In this document: piece after piece, positions 7,968-14,917 of the stretch
Position numbering within the stretch: position 1 is the first letter of the stretch
Layout: every line of letters begins with the position of its first letter
Position numbers and translations under genes: made by a program
Notes under the pieces: generated by a model
Databases searched by the model: none
Told to the model about the DNA's origin: nothing
What the model saw: only the letters and a program-made list of their open reading frames with translations
NCBI GenBank assembly: GCA_022600175.1
Contig: JAHZKW010000052.1
Span: 1-34,638, forward strand
Direction: 5' to 3'
Length of the DNA: 34,638 nt
From: Campylobacterota bacterium
GTDB lineage: Bacteria; Campylobacterota; Campylobacteria; Campylobacterales; QNZT01

Positions 7968-9437
7968 ATGAGATTTAAAATTATAGGTTTTATCATAATG
8001 ATGCAGTTGTTTTCACTGCAACTTTTGGCAGCTCAAACAGAACGTATTAAAGATGCAATTGTAAAGATCTATACAGTTTCGCAGCAGTATGATTATCAAG
8101 AGCCGTGGAATACTAAAACAGTACGTGCGAATGGATCAGGTGCGATTATAGAAGGCAATCGAATTTTAACCAATGCACATGTCGTAGCGAATCATACTTA
8201 TATAGAAGTGAAACGTTATGGGACTACAAAGCGACTACAAGCACGTATTTTATTTATCTCTCATCAAGCAGATTTAGCGATCATTACTGTAGATGATAAA
8301 GAGTTTTTTGAGGGTGTAAAACCACTTGATTTTGATGCACTTCCTAATATACAGCAAAAAGTTGATGTCTATGGGTTTCCTGCTGGAGGGAATACGTTAA
8401 GTGTGACTACAGGAATTGTCTCGAGAATTGAACATAGACGCTATGTCCATGGTGGAGAGAAGTTCTTAGCCATTCAAGTAGATGCAGCAATCAACTCAGG
8501 TAATAGTGGTGGACCTGCCGTGAGTGATGGCAAAATTGTTGGGGTTGTGATGCAAGGTATGATTAAATCACAAAATATTGGTTATTTAGTACCTGTCTCT
8601 ATGATCAGACACTTTTTAGATGATATTGCAGATGGTCGTTATGATGGTTTTGTCAGTCTTGGTGTAAGCACACAAAAGATGGAGAGTAGCACACTTCGTA
8701 AAATGTATGGTTTAGATGGAAATAGTAGTGGGCAATTGGTCATAGAGATTGTCTATAACTCAACTGCAAATAAAGTGCTTAAAGTGGGAGATATTATCAC
8801 ACATATTGATGATAAAAAAGTAAATAATGATGGCACAATTGCTTTTAGAGAGCATCAATTTACCTCTTATAAATATGGAATCGATAAGTATCAAGTGGGT
8901 GAATCAGTGACGTTAAGGATTATTCGTAATAAAAAACCACTGCTTGTCAAACTCAAACTTGAAAACGTCACAGATGAGTTTTTATTGGTTAAAACAACAC
9001 GCTTTGACAAAAAGCCAACTTATTTTATCTATGGAGGTTATGTCTTTGTCCCTTTGACTAAAAATCTCTTACTAAGAAGACATGGAAATTCGACTAAACT
9101 CAACTTCTTAGCTTCCAAATGGCCTACAGAGAGTCAAAAAGAGATTGTTGTGATGTTGAAAGTGTTGGCTTCAGAGTTAACCCAAGGTAATTATAATATT
9201 AGATGGTGGGTTCCTCATACAATTAATGGTGAAAAATTTGATACTTTTACGACCTTTTATCAAAAAATGATGCAGTTTCAAGGAGATTATCTACTTTTAG
9301 AAGATGATGAAGGAGTGCAAGTGGCTATTGATACTAAAGCATCAATAGCAAATAATGAAGCGATCTTAAAGCGTTATAATATCAAATATGATAAATCAGA
9401 AGATCTCCCTGCGTTTAGTCGCCCAGCGATGAAATAG
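7968..9437 (+). CDS. HtrA/Deg serine protease with PDZ domains
   Basis: An exported trypsin-like (S1C) protease, 489 residues from ATG 7968; an in-frame GTG at 7959 adds three residues. After a signal peptide ending near LLAAQ, the protease domain shows His in ILTNAHVV (about residue 71), Asp in HQADLAII (about 102) and Ser in NSGNSGGPA (about 180). A PDZ domain follows at about 230-330. The rest, with PTYFIYGGYVFVPLT near residue 350, matches the second, PDZ_3-like domain of the plant Deg2/Deg9 and bacterial relatives rather than E. coli DegP. Likely role: periplasmic protein quality control. Its last 42 bp overlap the mnmC-like gene on the other strand. Confidence 0.92.
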   Translation: MRFKIIGFIIMMQLFSLQLLAAQTERIKDAIVKIYTVSQQYDYQEPWNTKTVRANGSGAIIEGNRILTNAHVVANHTYIEVKRYGTTKRLQARILFISHQADLAIITVDDKEFFEGVKPLDFDALPNIQQKVDVYGFPAGGNTLSVTTGIVSRIEHRRYVHGGEKFLAIQVDAAINSGNSGGPAVSDGKIVGVVMQGMIKSQNIGYLVPVSMIRHFLDDIADGRYDGFVSLGVSTQKMESSTLRKMYGLDGNSSGQLVIEIVYNSTANKVLKVGDIITHIDDKKVNNDGTIAFREHQFTSYKYGIDKYQVGESVTLRIIRNKKPLLVKLKLENVTDEFLLVKTTRFDKKPTYFIYGGYVFVPLTKNLLLRRHGNSTKLNFLASKWPTESQKEIVVMLKVLASELTQGNYNIRWWVPHTINGEKFDTFTTFYQKMMQFQGDYLLLEDDEGVQVAIDTKASIANNEAILKRYNIKYDKSEDLPAFSRPAMK

Positions 9438-10490
9438 TCTGGTTGGTGAGAGACGACTCTCTATCGCTTTATTATCTATTATGAGATCTGTTAAGCGTTT
9501 GGCATTGTAAGGTGCAAATACAAATCCCCTAGAGCCTAGTGCTGTATGTATGTAGAGTTGTGGATGATAGATATATTTGTCTGCGGGAACTTTTGCCCCT
9601 GTTTGGATATAGGGGAAAGCAGTTAGTGTTTTTTTGGCATCAATGAGACTCCCTACGATAGGAAAATAGTCCAATGTACTACTTCTTATCCCTGTATAAC
9701 TTTTTAGAATCTCAAGATTAGGTAATGGCATCAAATTTTGTGCTTTTTGTAATAAGCCGTAGCTATCATAATCGGCATCTTCTTGAAGATTTAACGCTTT
9801 ATCTGATTTGATATGGGTAGCCCCTATGGCTATGGTGTTATCATAAAAGGAGGAGATAGAGAGATCTTTATGGATATTATGTTTGAGTAGATGATCACCA
9901 TCAAAGCGTACATCATAACGGTAACCTGCAATCTTTTTTGTCTTGATATAGGGGAGTGTAAAGTGCGTGGGTTCATGGGCTGTTGCAAGTATAAGATGAA
10001 TTGCACTAAATTGGTCAACATGCCATAAGCTATTTTTAAAAATGATCTCTTTGACGCTATAATACTCTTTGACTTCAGTTTTTTCTAAAAGGGCTTGGCA
10101 GAGCTTTCGTGGATGGATAATACCTGCATCAGGGAAAAAGTAGTTTTCTCTCTCTTTTGTATAGGGAAAATCGATAAAAGGTTCATAACTTTCACATCGT
10201 TGTCTATCTTCTTTATCAAGTGGGATCTTTTGTAAGCCACACTGATAAAAAAGATCACTAAAGTGTTGTTTGTAAAAGTCAATACTAAAGTTAAAAGCAT
10301 CATTTAAATAGTTTTTATAAGGGGATGGTTTTGAGATTTTAGGGGATAAAAATGCACCTGCTGCGTAAGAGCCTCCACTACATATAGCAGACTTTTCAAG
10401 GAGTAAAACCTTGAGTCCAGCTTTTTGTAAAAAGTAGGCTGTTGAGGCTCCCGCAATACCAGCACCTAAAATGATAGCATCATAGTGCAT
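9396..10490 (-). CDS. mnmC: stand-alone MnmC-type FAD oxidoreductase
   Basis: A 364-residue FAD-dependent oxidase of the DAO family. The dinucleotide-binding motif ILGAGIAGASTAYFLQKAG sits at residues 7-25, followed by LLLEKS, where Glu binds the ribose. The C-terminal blocks GIRSSTLDYFPIVG (about 268-281) and HTALGSRGFVFAPYNAK (about 317-333) are typical of the MnmC oxidase domain, which removes the carboxymethyl group from cmnm5(s2)U34 in tRNA wobble bases. The methyltransferase half found in E. coli MnmC is absent and not encoded nearby. It starts 1 nt after the hemoglobin gene stop. A generic glycine oxidase is the alternative. Confidence 0.78.
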   Translation of the reverse strand: MHYDAIILGAGIAGASTAYFLQKAGLKVLLLEKSAICSGGSYAAGAFLSPKISKPSPYKNYLNDAFNFSIDFYKQHFSDLFYQCGLQKIPLDKEDRQRCESYEPFIDFPYTKERENYFFPDAGIIHPRKLCQALLEKTEVKEYYSVKEIIFKNSLWHVDQFSAIHLILATAHEPTHFTLPYIKTKKIAGYRYDVRFDGDHLLKHNIHKDLSISSFYDNTIAIGATHIKSDKALNLQEDADYDSYGLLQKAQNLMPLPNLEILKSYTGIRSSTLDYFPIVGSLIDAKKTLTAFPYIQTGAKVPADKYIYHPQLYIHTALGSRGFVFAPYNAKRLTDLIIDNKAIESRLSPTRLFHRWATKRREIF

Positions 10491-10491
10491 C

Positions 10492-10962
10492 TTAGAAGTA
10501 TGGATTTGGTTTTTTATCAGGGAATTGGTTAACTGTTAGTTTTGAGAATTGTTCACAATAGTTCCAGAAGTTCTCTTTTAGGGCTTCATCCATATCCACA
10601 TCACTGAGTGCTTCACGCATACAACCAAGCCACTCTGTTCTGGCTTTTTCAGGAATAGAGAAATCATCATGCACTCGGATCATATACTCATCAAAGTCCA
10701 TACCACCTAACTCTTTTTCATACACTTTTGGACCTCCACAGAGTTGGATAAAAAATTTAGTATTCTTCTCTTTAACAAGATCAAACGCCTCTTTATCTTG
10801 TGGAAAAAAGTTATGAATGTCACTTTTGTAAATAATATCGTAAAAGCTATACATAAAGTTACGCATACCTTCTTCTTCCCCAATTGCCTTATAAAACTCA
10901 GCACTTGGGTTTTCATATTCTACTTTTTCACCCTCTATGGTAGGTGTGATTTTAAATGCCAT
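10492..10962 (-). CDS. truncated hemoglobin (group II-like)
   Basis: A 156-residue globin. Start ATG 10962 has AGAGG 8 nt upstream and is preferred to the in-frame TTG at 10968. The 2-on-2 globin plan shows as a Tyr-rich B helix (FMYSFYDIIY, about 36-45), FIQLCGGPKVYEKELGG (E helix region, about 71-87), and RVHDDFSI with His98 as the probable haem ligand. Trp111 in TEWLGCM fits the G8 Trp of groups II/III. A 20-residue N-terminal extension is present. Such proteins bind O2 or NO; nitrosative or oxygen defence is the usual guess. It is the first gene of a two-gene operon with the MnmC-type oxidase. Confidence 0.82.
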   Translation of the reverse strand: MAFKITPTIEGEKVEYENPSAEFYKAIGEEEGMRNFMYSFYDIIYKSDIHNFFPQDKEAFDLVKEKNTKFFIQLCGGPKVYEKELGGMDFDEYMIRVHDDFSIPEKARTEWLGCMREALSDVDMDEALKENFWNYCEQFSKLTVNQFPDKKPNPYF

Positions 10963-10984
10963 AGCCAATACCTCTTTTTGTAAA

Positions 10985-10993
10985 ATTTTAGCA
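10985..10993 (-). promoter_or_regulatory. extended -10 promoter of hemoglobin-mnmC operon
   Basis: On the minus strand TGC precedes TAAAAT (10990-10985), 23 bp before the ATG at 10962. Transcription would begin near 10978. One mismatch from TATAAT. Confidence 0.45.
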
Positions 10994-11031
10994 TAATTAT
11001 GTGTTATTTACAAGATAAGGGCACCTCTATA

Positions 11032-11838
11032 TCAGGCGATCTCTTTTTCTCTCCACTGTTCAACAAGCTCTGTGACTGCACGTGTAAATTTCATCGAAAA
11101 TAGTAGTTCATCTTTGATCTCATAATGGTCAATGAATTGTACAAATTGATTACTTTTTGAGAGAGGTTCATTACCTAAGTTAAATGTCTTTTCTTCTAGG
11201 CTATGCAGTTGTGCTACACCATCAACAATAAAGCCAACATCAATACCATCAATATCATAAATGACGAGTTGTTCTACAACAGAGGAGAGTCTATCTATCT
11301 CTTGCTCTAAAATGGAGAGACCACGGATTGTGTTTGATTTATGTTTCTCAATTATCTCTAGTTGTGATGCACGAAGTTCTGGGGAAAGGTTTTCGAGTAT
11401 TTTGGCTCCGTCATGATGGAGTGCATTGTGGTGGGGCATCACTTCATTTTTGATGATATCAGTAAAACCTTCATGACCACAACGCATACAGCGAATCATC
11501 TCATCAATCCACATGCCAAGTTCACACTTGTGGGGATCTAAAGTTTTATGAAAAGTAGTATTGTTTTGAAGTGTATTTTCAAAATCACTTACCCAGTTGA
11601 TATGCTGTTTTTCTACTTTTTTAAAAAGCTTGACTTGTTGCTCTTTAAATGAGGCAAATCCTAGCAGTTTTCTAATTGTGATAATAGGAATAATCTTATC
11701 TTTATGACTGATAATACCTTCAATATATTTTGGTGTATCTACTAGTGGTTTGATAGTGGGGTATTTGAGTACCTCTTTGATATTTTCACCATTCAAAAGA
11801 TAATTTTGATTATTAACAAGTACATGAATAAATTCCAT
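11032..11838 (-). CDS. CheW coupling protein with inserted CZB domain
   Basis: A 268-residue cytoplasmic protein. Residues 1-63 match the first half of CheW (IEGIISHKDKIIPIITIRKLLG) and about 190-268 the second half (VIYDIDGIDVGFIVDGVAQL...). Between them, about 65-190, sits a chemoreceptor zinc-binding (CZB) domain: His79 in HINW, Cys105 in HKCELGMW, and His137/His141 in PHHNALHHD are the expected H-C-H-H zinc ligands. CheW couples receptors to CheA; CZB domains are known to sense zinc or oxidants such as HOCl. The two CheW parts sum to about the normal 140 residues, so the CheW fold is probably whole. AAGGG precedes the ATG. The gene is monocistronic with a sigma-54-type promoter. Confidence 0.85.
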   Translation of the reverse strand: MEFIHVLVNNQNYLLNGENIKEVLKYPTIKPLVDTPKYIEGIISHKDKIIPIITIRKLLGFASFKEQQVKLFKKVEKQHINWVSDFENTLQNNTTFHKTLDPHKCELGMWIDEMIRCMRCGHEGFTDIIKNEVMPHHNALHHDGAKILENLSPELRASQLEIIEKHKSNTIRGLSILEQEIDRLSSVVEQLVIYDIDGIDVGFIVDGVAQLHSLEEKTFNLGNEPLSKSNQFVQFIDHYEIKDELLFSMKFTRAVTELVEQWREKEIA

Positions 11839-11874
11839 AATAGAGATCCCTTATATAAGTATAATGAAATTATC

Positions 11875-11891
11875 AGCAATTTTTGTTCCAA
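11875..11891 (-). promoter_or_regulatory. sigma-54 (RpoN) promoter of CheW-CZB gene
   Basis: On the minus strand the sequence TTGGAACAAAAATTGCT has GG and GC separated by exactly 10 nt. Against the general consensus TTGGCACRNNNNTTGCW only one base differs, and the GGAA-N6-TTGCT form is the variant described for Campylobacter and Helicobacter. The start of transcription would fall near 11864, leaving about 26 nt before the ATG, with AAGGG at 11852-11848. Confidence 0.75.
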
Positions 11892-11938
11892 AATTTAAAT
11901 ACTAAACTTGTTTTTCTTTCACGATATTGTCTTCTTTT

Positions 11939-11947
11939 TGCTATAAT
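11939..11947 (+). promoter_or_regulatory. extended -10 promoter for the HlyD-like gene
   Basis: TGC followed by a perfect TATAAT (11942-11947), 29 bp before the TTG start at 11977. It is divergent from the sigma-54 promoter of the CheW-CZB gene, about 50 bp away. Confidence 0.65.
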
Positions 11948-11976
11948 TATATAAATTATTTATTGAGGGGAAGAAT

Positions 11977-12771
11977 TTGAAGTTTTTTTTGGCTCTATTT
12001 TTAACATATGCTTTAGTAGAGGGAAGTAGCTATTATGCTAAAGCTGAACCTAAAGAGTTTTTCAGTGTAAAGTCCTCAGTGAGTGGAGAAGTTATTGAGA
12101 TCCGTGAATCACTTGAAGGGGTGTTAAGTGATGGTACTATTGTGGTCAAAATTGATGATAAAATTGATCGTATTGATTTAGAGGCATCCACACAAAAGCT
12201 CCAATTTTTAGAAAATAATATCGCCTTGACAAGAGAGAGTGTACGAAATACTAAACGGGTTGCATCGATAGATAAAGAGAATTATGAACGAGTGAAAGGT
12301 CTCTCTTCTTATTCTAAAACACAAAAAGATACAAAGTTATTGGCGATGATTGCTGCACAAAATAGTTATATCCAAACTAAAACTTCGTTGGAAAACCTCA
12401 AAACACAAAAAGCAGATCTCAAACTTAAGATCGAGACACTTAAAGATCGTATAGAGAAAAAAAATATCAAAGTAAAGCCTGGAGATTATATCTATAAAAT
12501 ATATCCTAATAAAGGTGATTATGTAAATCCAGGATCACAACTTTTAGATGTTTATGATGTTTCGGCAGCACTTTTAACACTCTATGTCTCTTCAGAAGAT
12601 TCACAAGGCATTGAAAATAAAAAAATATATCTTAATGATAAAGAGAGTGCATATAAAATTAAAAATATATGGAGCGTGGCAGATAGTGTCAATATCTCCT
12701 CCTATCGGGTTGAGATAGAGATTAAAAAACCTAAGCAGTTTTCAAAATTGATTAAAGTTGAGTTTAAATAG
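11977..12771 (+). CDS. HlyD-like periplasmic adaptor protein
   Basis: A 264-residue exported protein starting at TTG, with AGGGGAAG just upstream. A signal peptide (about 1-22) is followed by a barrel-sandwich half (KSSVSGEVIEIRESLEGVLSDG, about 31-52), a coiled-coil hairpin (about 65-155, Lys/Leu/Glu-rich heptads), and the second barrel-sandwich half (YPNKGDYVNPGSQLLDV, about 174-190), then a short beta domain. This is the membrane-fusion-protein plan, but with no transporter beside it. The next gene begins 2 nt after the stop, so the two are probably coupled, although an adaptor plus a cytoplasmic Mo enzyme is an odd pair. The partner pump is unknown. Confidence 0.7.
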   Translation: MKFFLALFLTYALVEGSSYYAKAEPKEFFSVKSSVSGEVIEIRESLEGVLSDGTIVVKIDDKIDRIDLEASTQKLQFLENNIALTRESVRNTKRVASIDKENYERVKGLSSYSKTQKDTKLLAMIAAQNSYIQTKTSLENLKTQKADLKLKIETLKDRIEKKNIKVKPGDYIYKIYPNKGDYVNPGSQLLDVYDVSAALLTLYVSSEDSQGIENKKIYLNDKESAYKIKNIWSVADSVNISSYRVEIEIKKPKQFSKLIKVEFK

Positions 12772-12773
12772 TT

Positions 12774-14510
12774 GTGCAGACAACATGTCCTCTTGATTGT
12801 TATGATGCATGTTCTGTGCTTTTTGAGAATGAAAAACTAAAGGGAGATCCTCATCATCCACTCACGCAAGGATTTTTGTGTCCTAGCCTTAATAGCTTTT
12901 TGAAAACGCCACGTCTTACAAACCCCCGCTATCAGGGCGTAGAGGTGAGTATGGATGAAGCACTAGCTATTCTCACCTCCTTATTGCAACAAAATCAAGA
13001 TAAATCGACTCTTTTTTTCAAAGGCAGTGGTAATATGGGGTGTATGCAAAATGTTACCAATCTCTTTTTTAAAAACTATGGTGCAATATTTACAAAAGGC
13101 TCATTATGTGATGGTGCAGGTGAAGCTGGTATTGTTGAGGGACGAGGTGCAAACTTAGCACTGTCCATTGCAGAGGTTGCCAAAAGTGAAGTGGTAGTGG
13201 TATGGGGTAGAAATCTGACAAAAACTAATGCGCATCTTTACAACACCATTAAAGATAAGATACTAATTGTGATTGATCCCGTAAAAACTGAGATCGCTCA
13301 AAAAGCTGATATTCATATACAACTTTGCCCTAAAAGTGATTTTTATCTTGCAATACTTTTCGCACGTATCGCTTATATAGAAGAGATGCAAGATAGTACT
13401 TTTATTGAGGAGTATACCCAAGAGTATGATTATTTTATAGATTTTATTAGAAGTTATAAGATGAAAAAATTGATGCGAGAGATTGATACAAGTATCAACG
13501 ATTGTATGGCTGCTTTAAAATTGATATCAGAGCATAAGAGTCTATTTTTAGTAGGGGTTGGTGTACAAAAATATCTTCATGGTGGTGATGTTTTACGTGC
13601 TATAGACTCTCTTGCTGCAATGCTTGGACTCTTCGGTAAAGAGGGGTGTGGTGTCAGTTATCTTAGTGATAGTGGATATGGTTTTACACTTCCTTTTGAT
13701 AGTGGGGTAGAGAAAGTCTCAAAACCGACTGTGGATTTTAGTAGCTTTGATACACTTTTTATCCAAGGGGCTAATCCCGCGAGCCAAATGCCCAATACTA
13801 AAAAGGTTGTTGAAGGGATTAAAAAAGCTGGAGTGAGTATCTATTTTGGACTTTATGAAAATGAAACTTCACAACTGTGTGATCTTGTTATTCCTGCAAA
13901 AACTTTTTTAGAAAAAGAGGATATTCGACTCTCTTATGGGAGTGAATATATAGGCTTGATGCCAAAGCTCAGTGAGAGTGATATTGGCATCAGTGAGTAT
14001 GCACTTACAGTACACTTGACAAGTGCATTTGATTATGCGCCCTTAGAGCGCGAGAGCACATATATTGAGAAGATTATAAGATCAAACAGTAAGATGGCTG
14101 ATGATTATCTTGTTTCAAAAAGTTATGATATCGTTCCTTATAGTCAGGGGTTTTATACTGATGATGAAAAGTTTTATTTTATGGATGAGATTTATGATGA
14201 ACAGATAGATAAAAGTAGTGGATACTTTTTGATAACAGCAAAACCACGTCATAGCATCAACAGTCAATTTAAATTGGATCATAAACTTTATCTACCTTTG
14301 GAGTCTGGATACGTTGATGGAAAGAGTGTAAAGGTCAGTAGTAAGTATGGTAGTGCTGAGTTTGAAGTCTGTTTATCATCAACACTTAGAAGTGATTCTG
14401 TCTTGATCTACTCTGGTGCAAAAGGGCTCAATCAACTAACCCCCTCTCTAAAAAGCAATGCTGGAGAGAGTGCAGTGTTTCAAGAAGTAAAAATTGTATT
14501 AGAAAAATAG
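12774..14510 (+). CDS. molybdopterin oxidoreductase, short form
   Basis: A 578-residue member of the DMSO reductase superfamily, starting at GTG. Cys5, Cys9, Cys13 and Cys36 (CPLDCYDAC, then GFLCPS) form the N-terminal 4Fe-4S site. KGSLCDGAGEAG (about 108-119) contains Cys112, a candidate molybdenum ligand. ITAKPRHSINSQF near 490 and the closing GAKGLNQLTP belong to the C-terminal molybdopterin dinucleotide-binding domain. At 578 residues it is shorter than formate dehydrogenases or nitrate reductases (700-1000). No Tat signal, so cytoplasmic; no electron-transfer subunit nearby. It resembles the YoaE/uncharacterised group; the substrate cannot be told. No ribosome site of its own is clear. 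Confidence 0.85.
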   Translation: MQTTCPLDCYDACSVLFENEKLKGDPHHPLTQGFLCPSLNSFLKTPRLTNPRYQGVEVSMDEALAILTSLLQQNQDKSTLFFKGSGNMGCMQNVTNLFFKNYGAIFTKGSLCDGAGEAGIVEGRGANLALSIAEVAKSEVVVVWGRNLTKTNAHLYNTIKDKILIVIDPVKTEIAQKADIHIQLCPKSDFYLAILFARIAYIEEMQDSTFIEEYTQEYDYFIDFIRSYKMKKLMREIDTSINDCMAALKLISEHKSLFLVGVGVQKYLHGGDVLRAIDSLAAMLGLFGKEGCGVSYLSDSGYGFTLPFDSGVEKVSKPTVDFSSFDTLFIQGANPASQMPNTKKVVEGIKKAGVSIYFGLYENETSQLCDLVIPAKTFLEKEDIRLSYGSEYIGLMPKLSESDIGISEYALTVHLTSAFDYAPLERESTYIEKIIRSNSKMADDYLVSKSYDIVPYSQGFYTDDEKFYFMDEIYDEQIDKSSGYFLITAKPRHSINSQFKLDHKLYLPLESGYVDGKSVKVSSKYGSAEFEVCLSSTLRSDSVLIYSGAKGLNQLTPSLKSNAGESAVFQEVKIVLEK

Positions 14511-14563
14511 CTTTTAAGTTAAAAAATATTTAAAAAAGTTAATTAAATATAACTAATGTCGAT

Positions 14564-14590
14564 CTTTAAGGTAAGCACATCTTAAAGGAG
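14564..14590 (+). promoter_or_regulatory. hairpin overlapping a ribosome binding site
   Basis: CTTTAAG (14564-14570) pairs perfectly with CTTAAAG (14581-14587) around a 10-nt loop. The second arm contains the first bases of the Shine-Dalgarno AAAGGAG (14584-14590) of the next gene, so the hairpin could reduce its translation. A possible -10, TATAAC at 14548-14553, would start the transcript right at this hairpin. Confidence 0.4.
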
Positions 14591-14599
14591 CTGATATAG

Positions 14600-14878
14600 A
14601 TGAAAAAAGTCCTTACCTATAAGTGTCTTTTGTTTACAATTTTTTCCTTAGGTTCAACTGTTCATGCCAGTGATTCTAAGAGTAATTCTCTGCGAGCTTT
14701 TAGCGAAGTTCCAAAAATGAAAAATACCCGCGCCCATAACAAACGACTCTTGAATCAGATCAATGATTTGGTTGGAGAGAGTGTAGACCTGACGTTATTT
14801 GATAAGAAGAAAGAGGGATGGTCTGTGTATGGAAAGATTTCTAGAGTTTCTAAATTAGGGCTTCGGTATAATTACTAA
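14600..14878 (+). CDS. small secreted protein, unknown
   Basis: I do not recognise this 92-residue protein. ATG has AAAGGAG 9 nt upstream. A signal peptide is clear: MKK start, hydrophobic CLLFTIFSLGS, and cleavage after VHA. The mature part, about 68 residues, is basic and ends in GKISRVSKLGLRYNY; LNQINDLVGESVDLTLFDKK (about 50-69) looks like one helix plus a strand. It has its own promoter candidate and a strong terminator, so it is probably a single-gene unit. No family or function can be given. Confidence 0.65.
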   Translation: MKKVLTYKCLLFTIFSLGSTVHASDSKSNSLRAFSEVPKMKNTRAHNKRLLNQINDLVGESVDLTLFDKKKEGWSVYGKISRVSKLGLRYNY

Positions 14879-14882
14879 AGTA

Positions 14883-14917
14883 GTGAAGGGGAGTGTTTAC
14901 TCCTCATCACCTTTTTT
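14883..14917 (+). terminator. intrinsic terminator of the small secreted gene
   Basis: GTGA-A-GGGGAGT (14883-14894) pairs with ACTCCTC-A-TCAC (14899-14910) with one mismatch and one wobble, closing a 4-nt loop, and is followed by CTTTTTT (14911-14917). It works only for the plus strand and lies within the last codons of ftsH on the other strand. Confidence 0.8.

Noticed and set aside
11870-11897. A sigma-28-like match (TAAATTTT, 12 nt, GCTGATAA) before the CheW-CZB gene
   Set aside because: The spacing is off by one and the -10 lacks the usual CGAT. The overlapping sigma-54 match is far closer to consensus.
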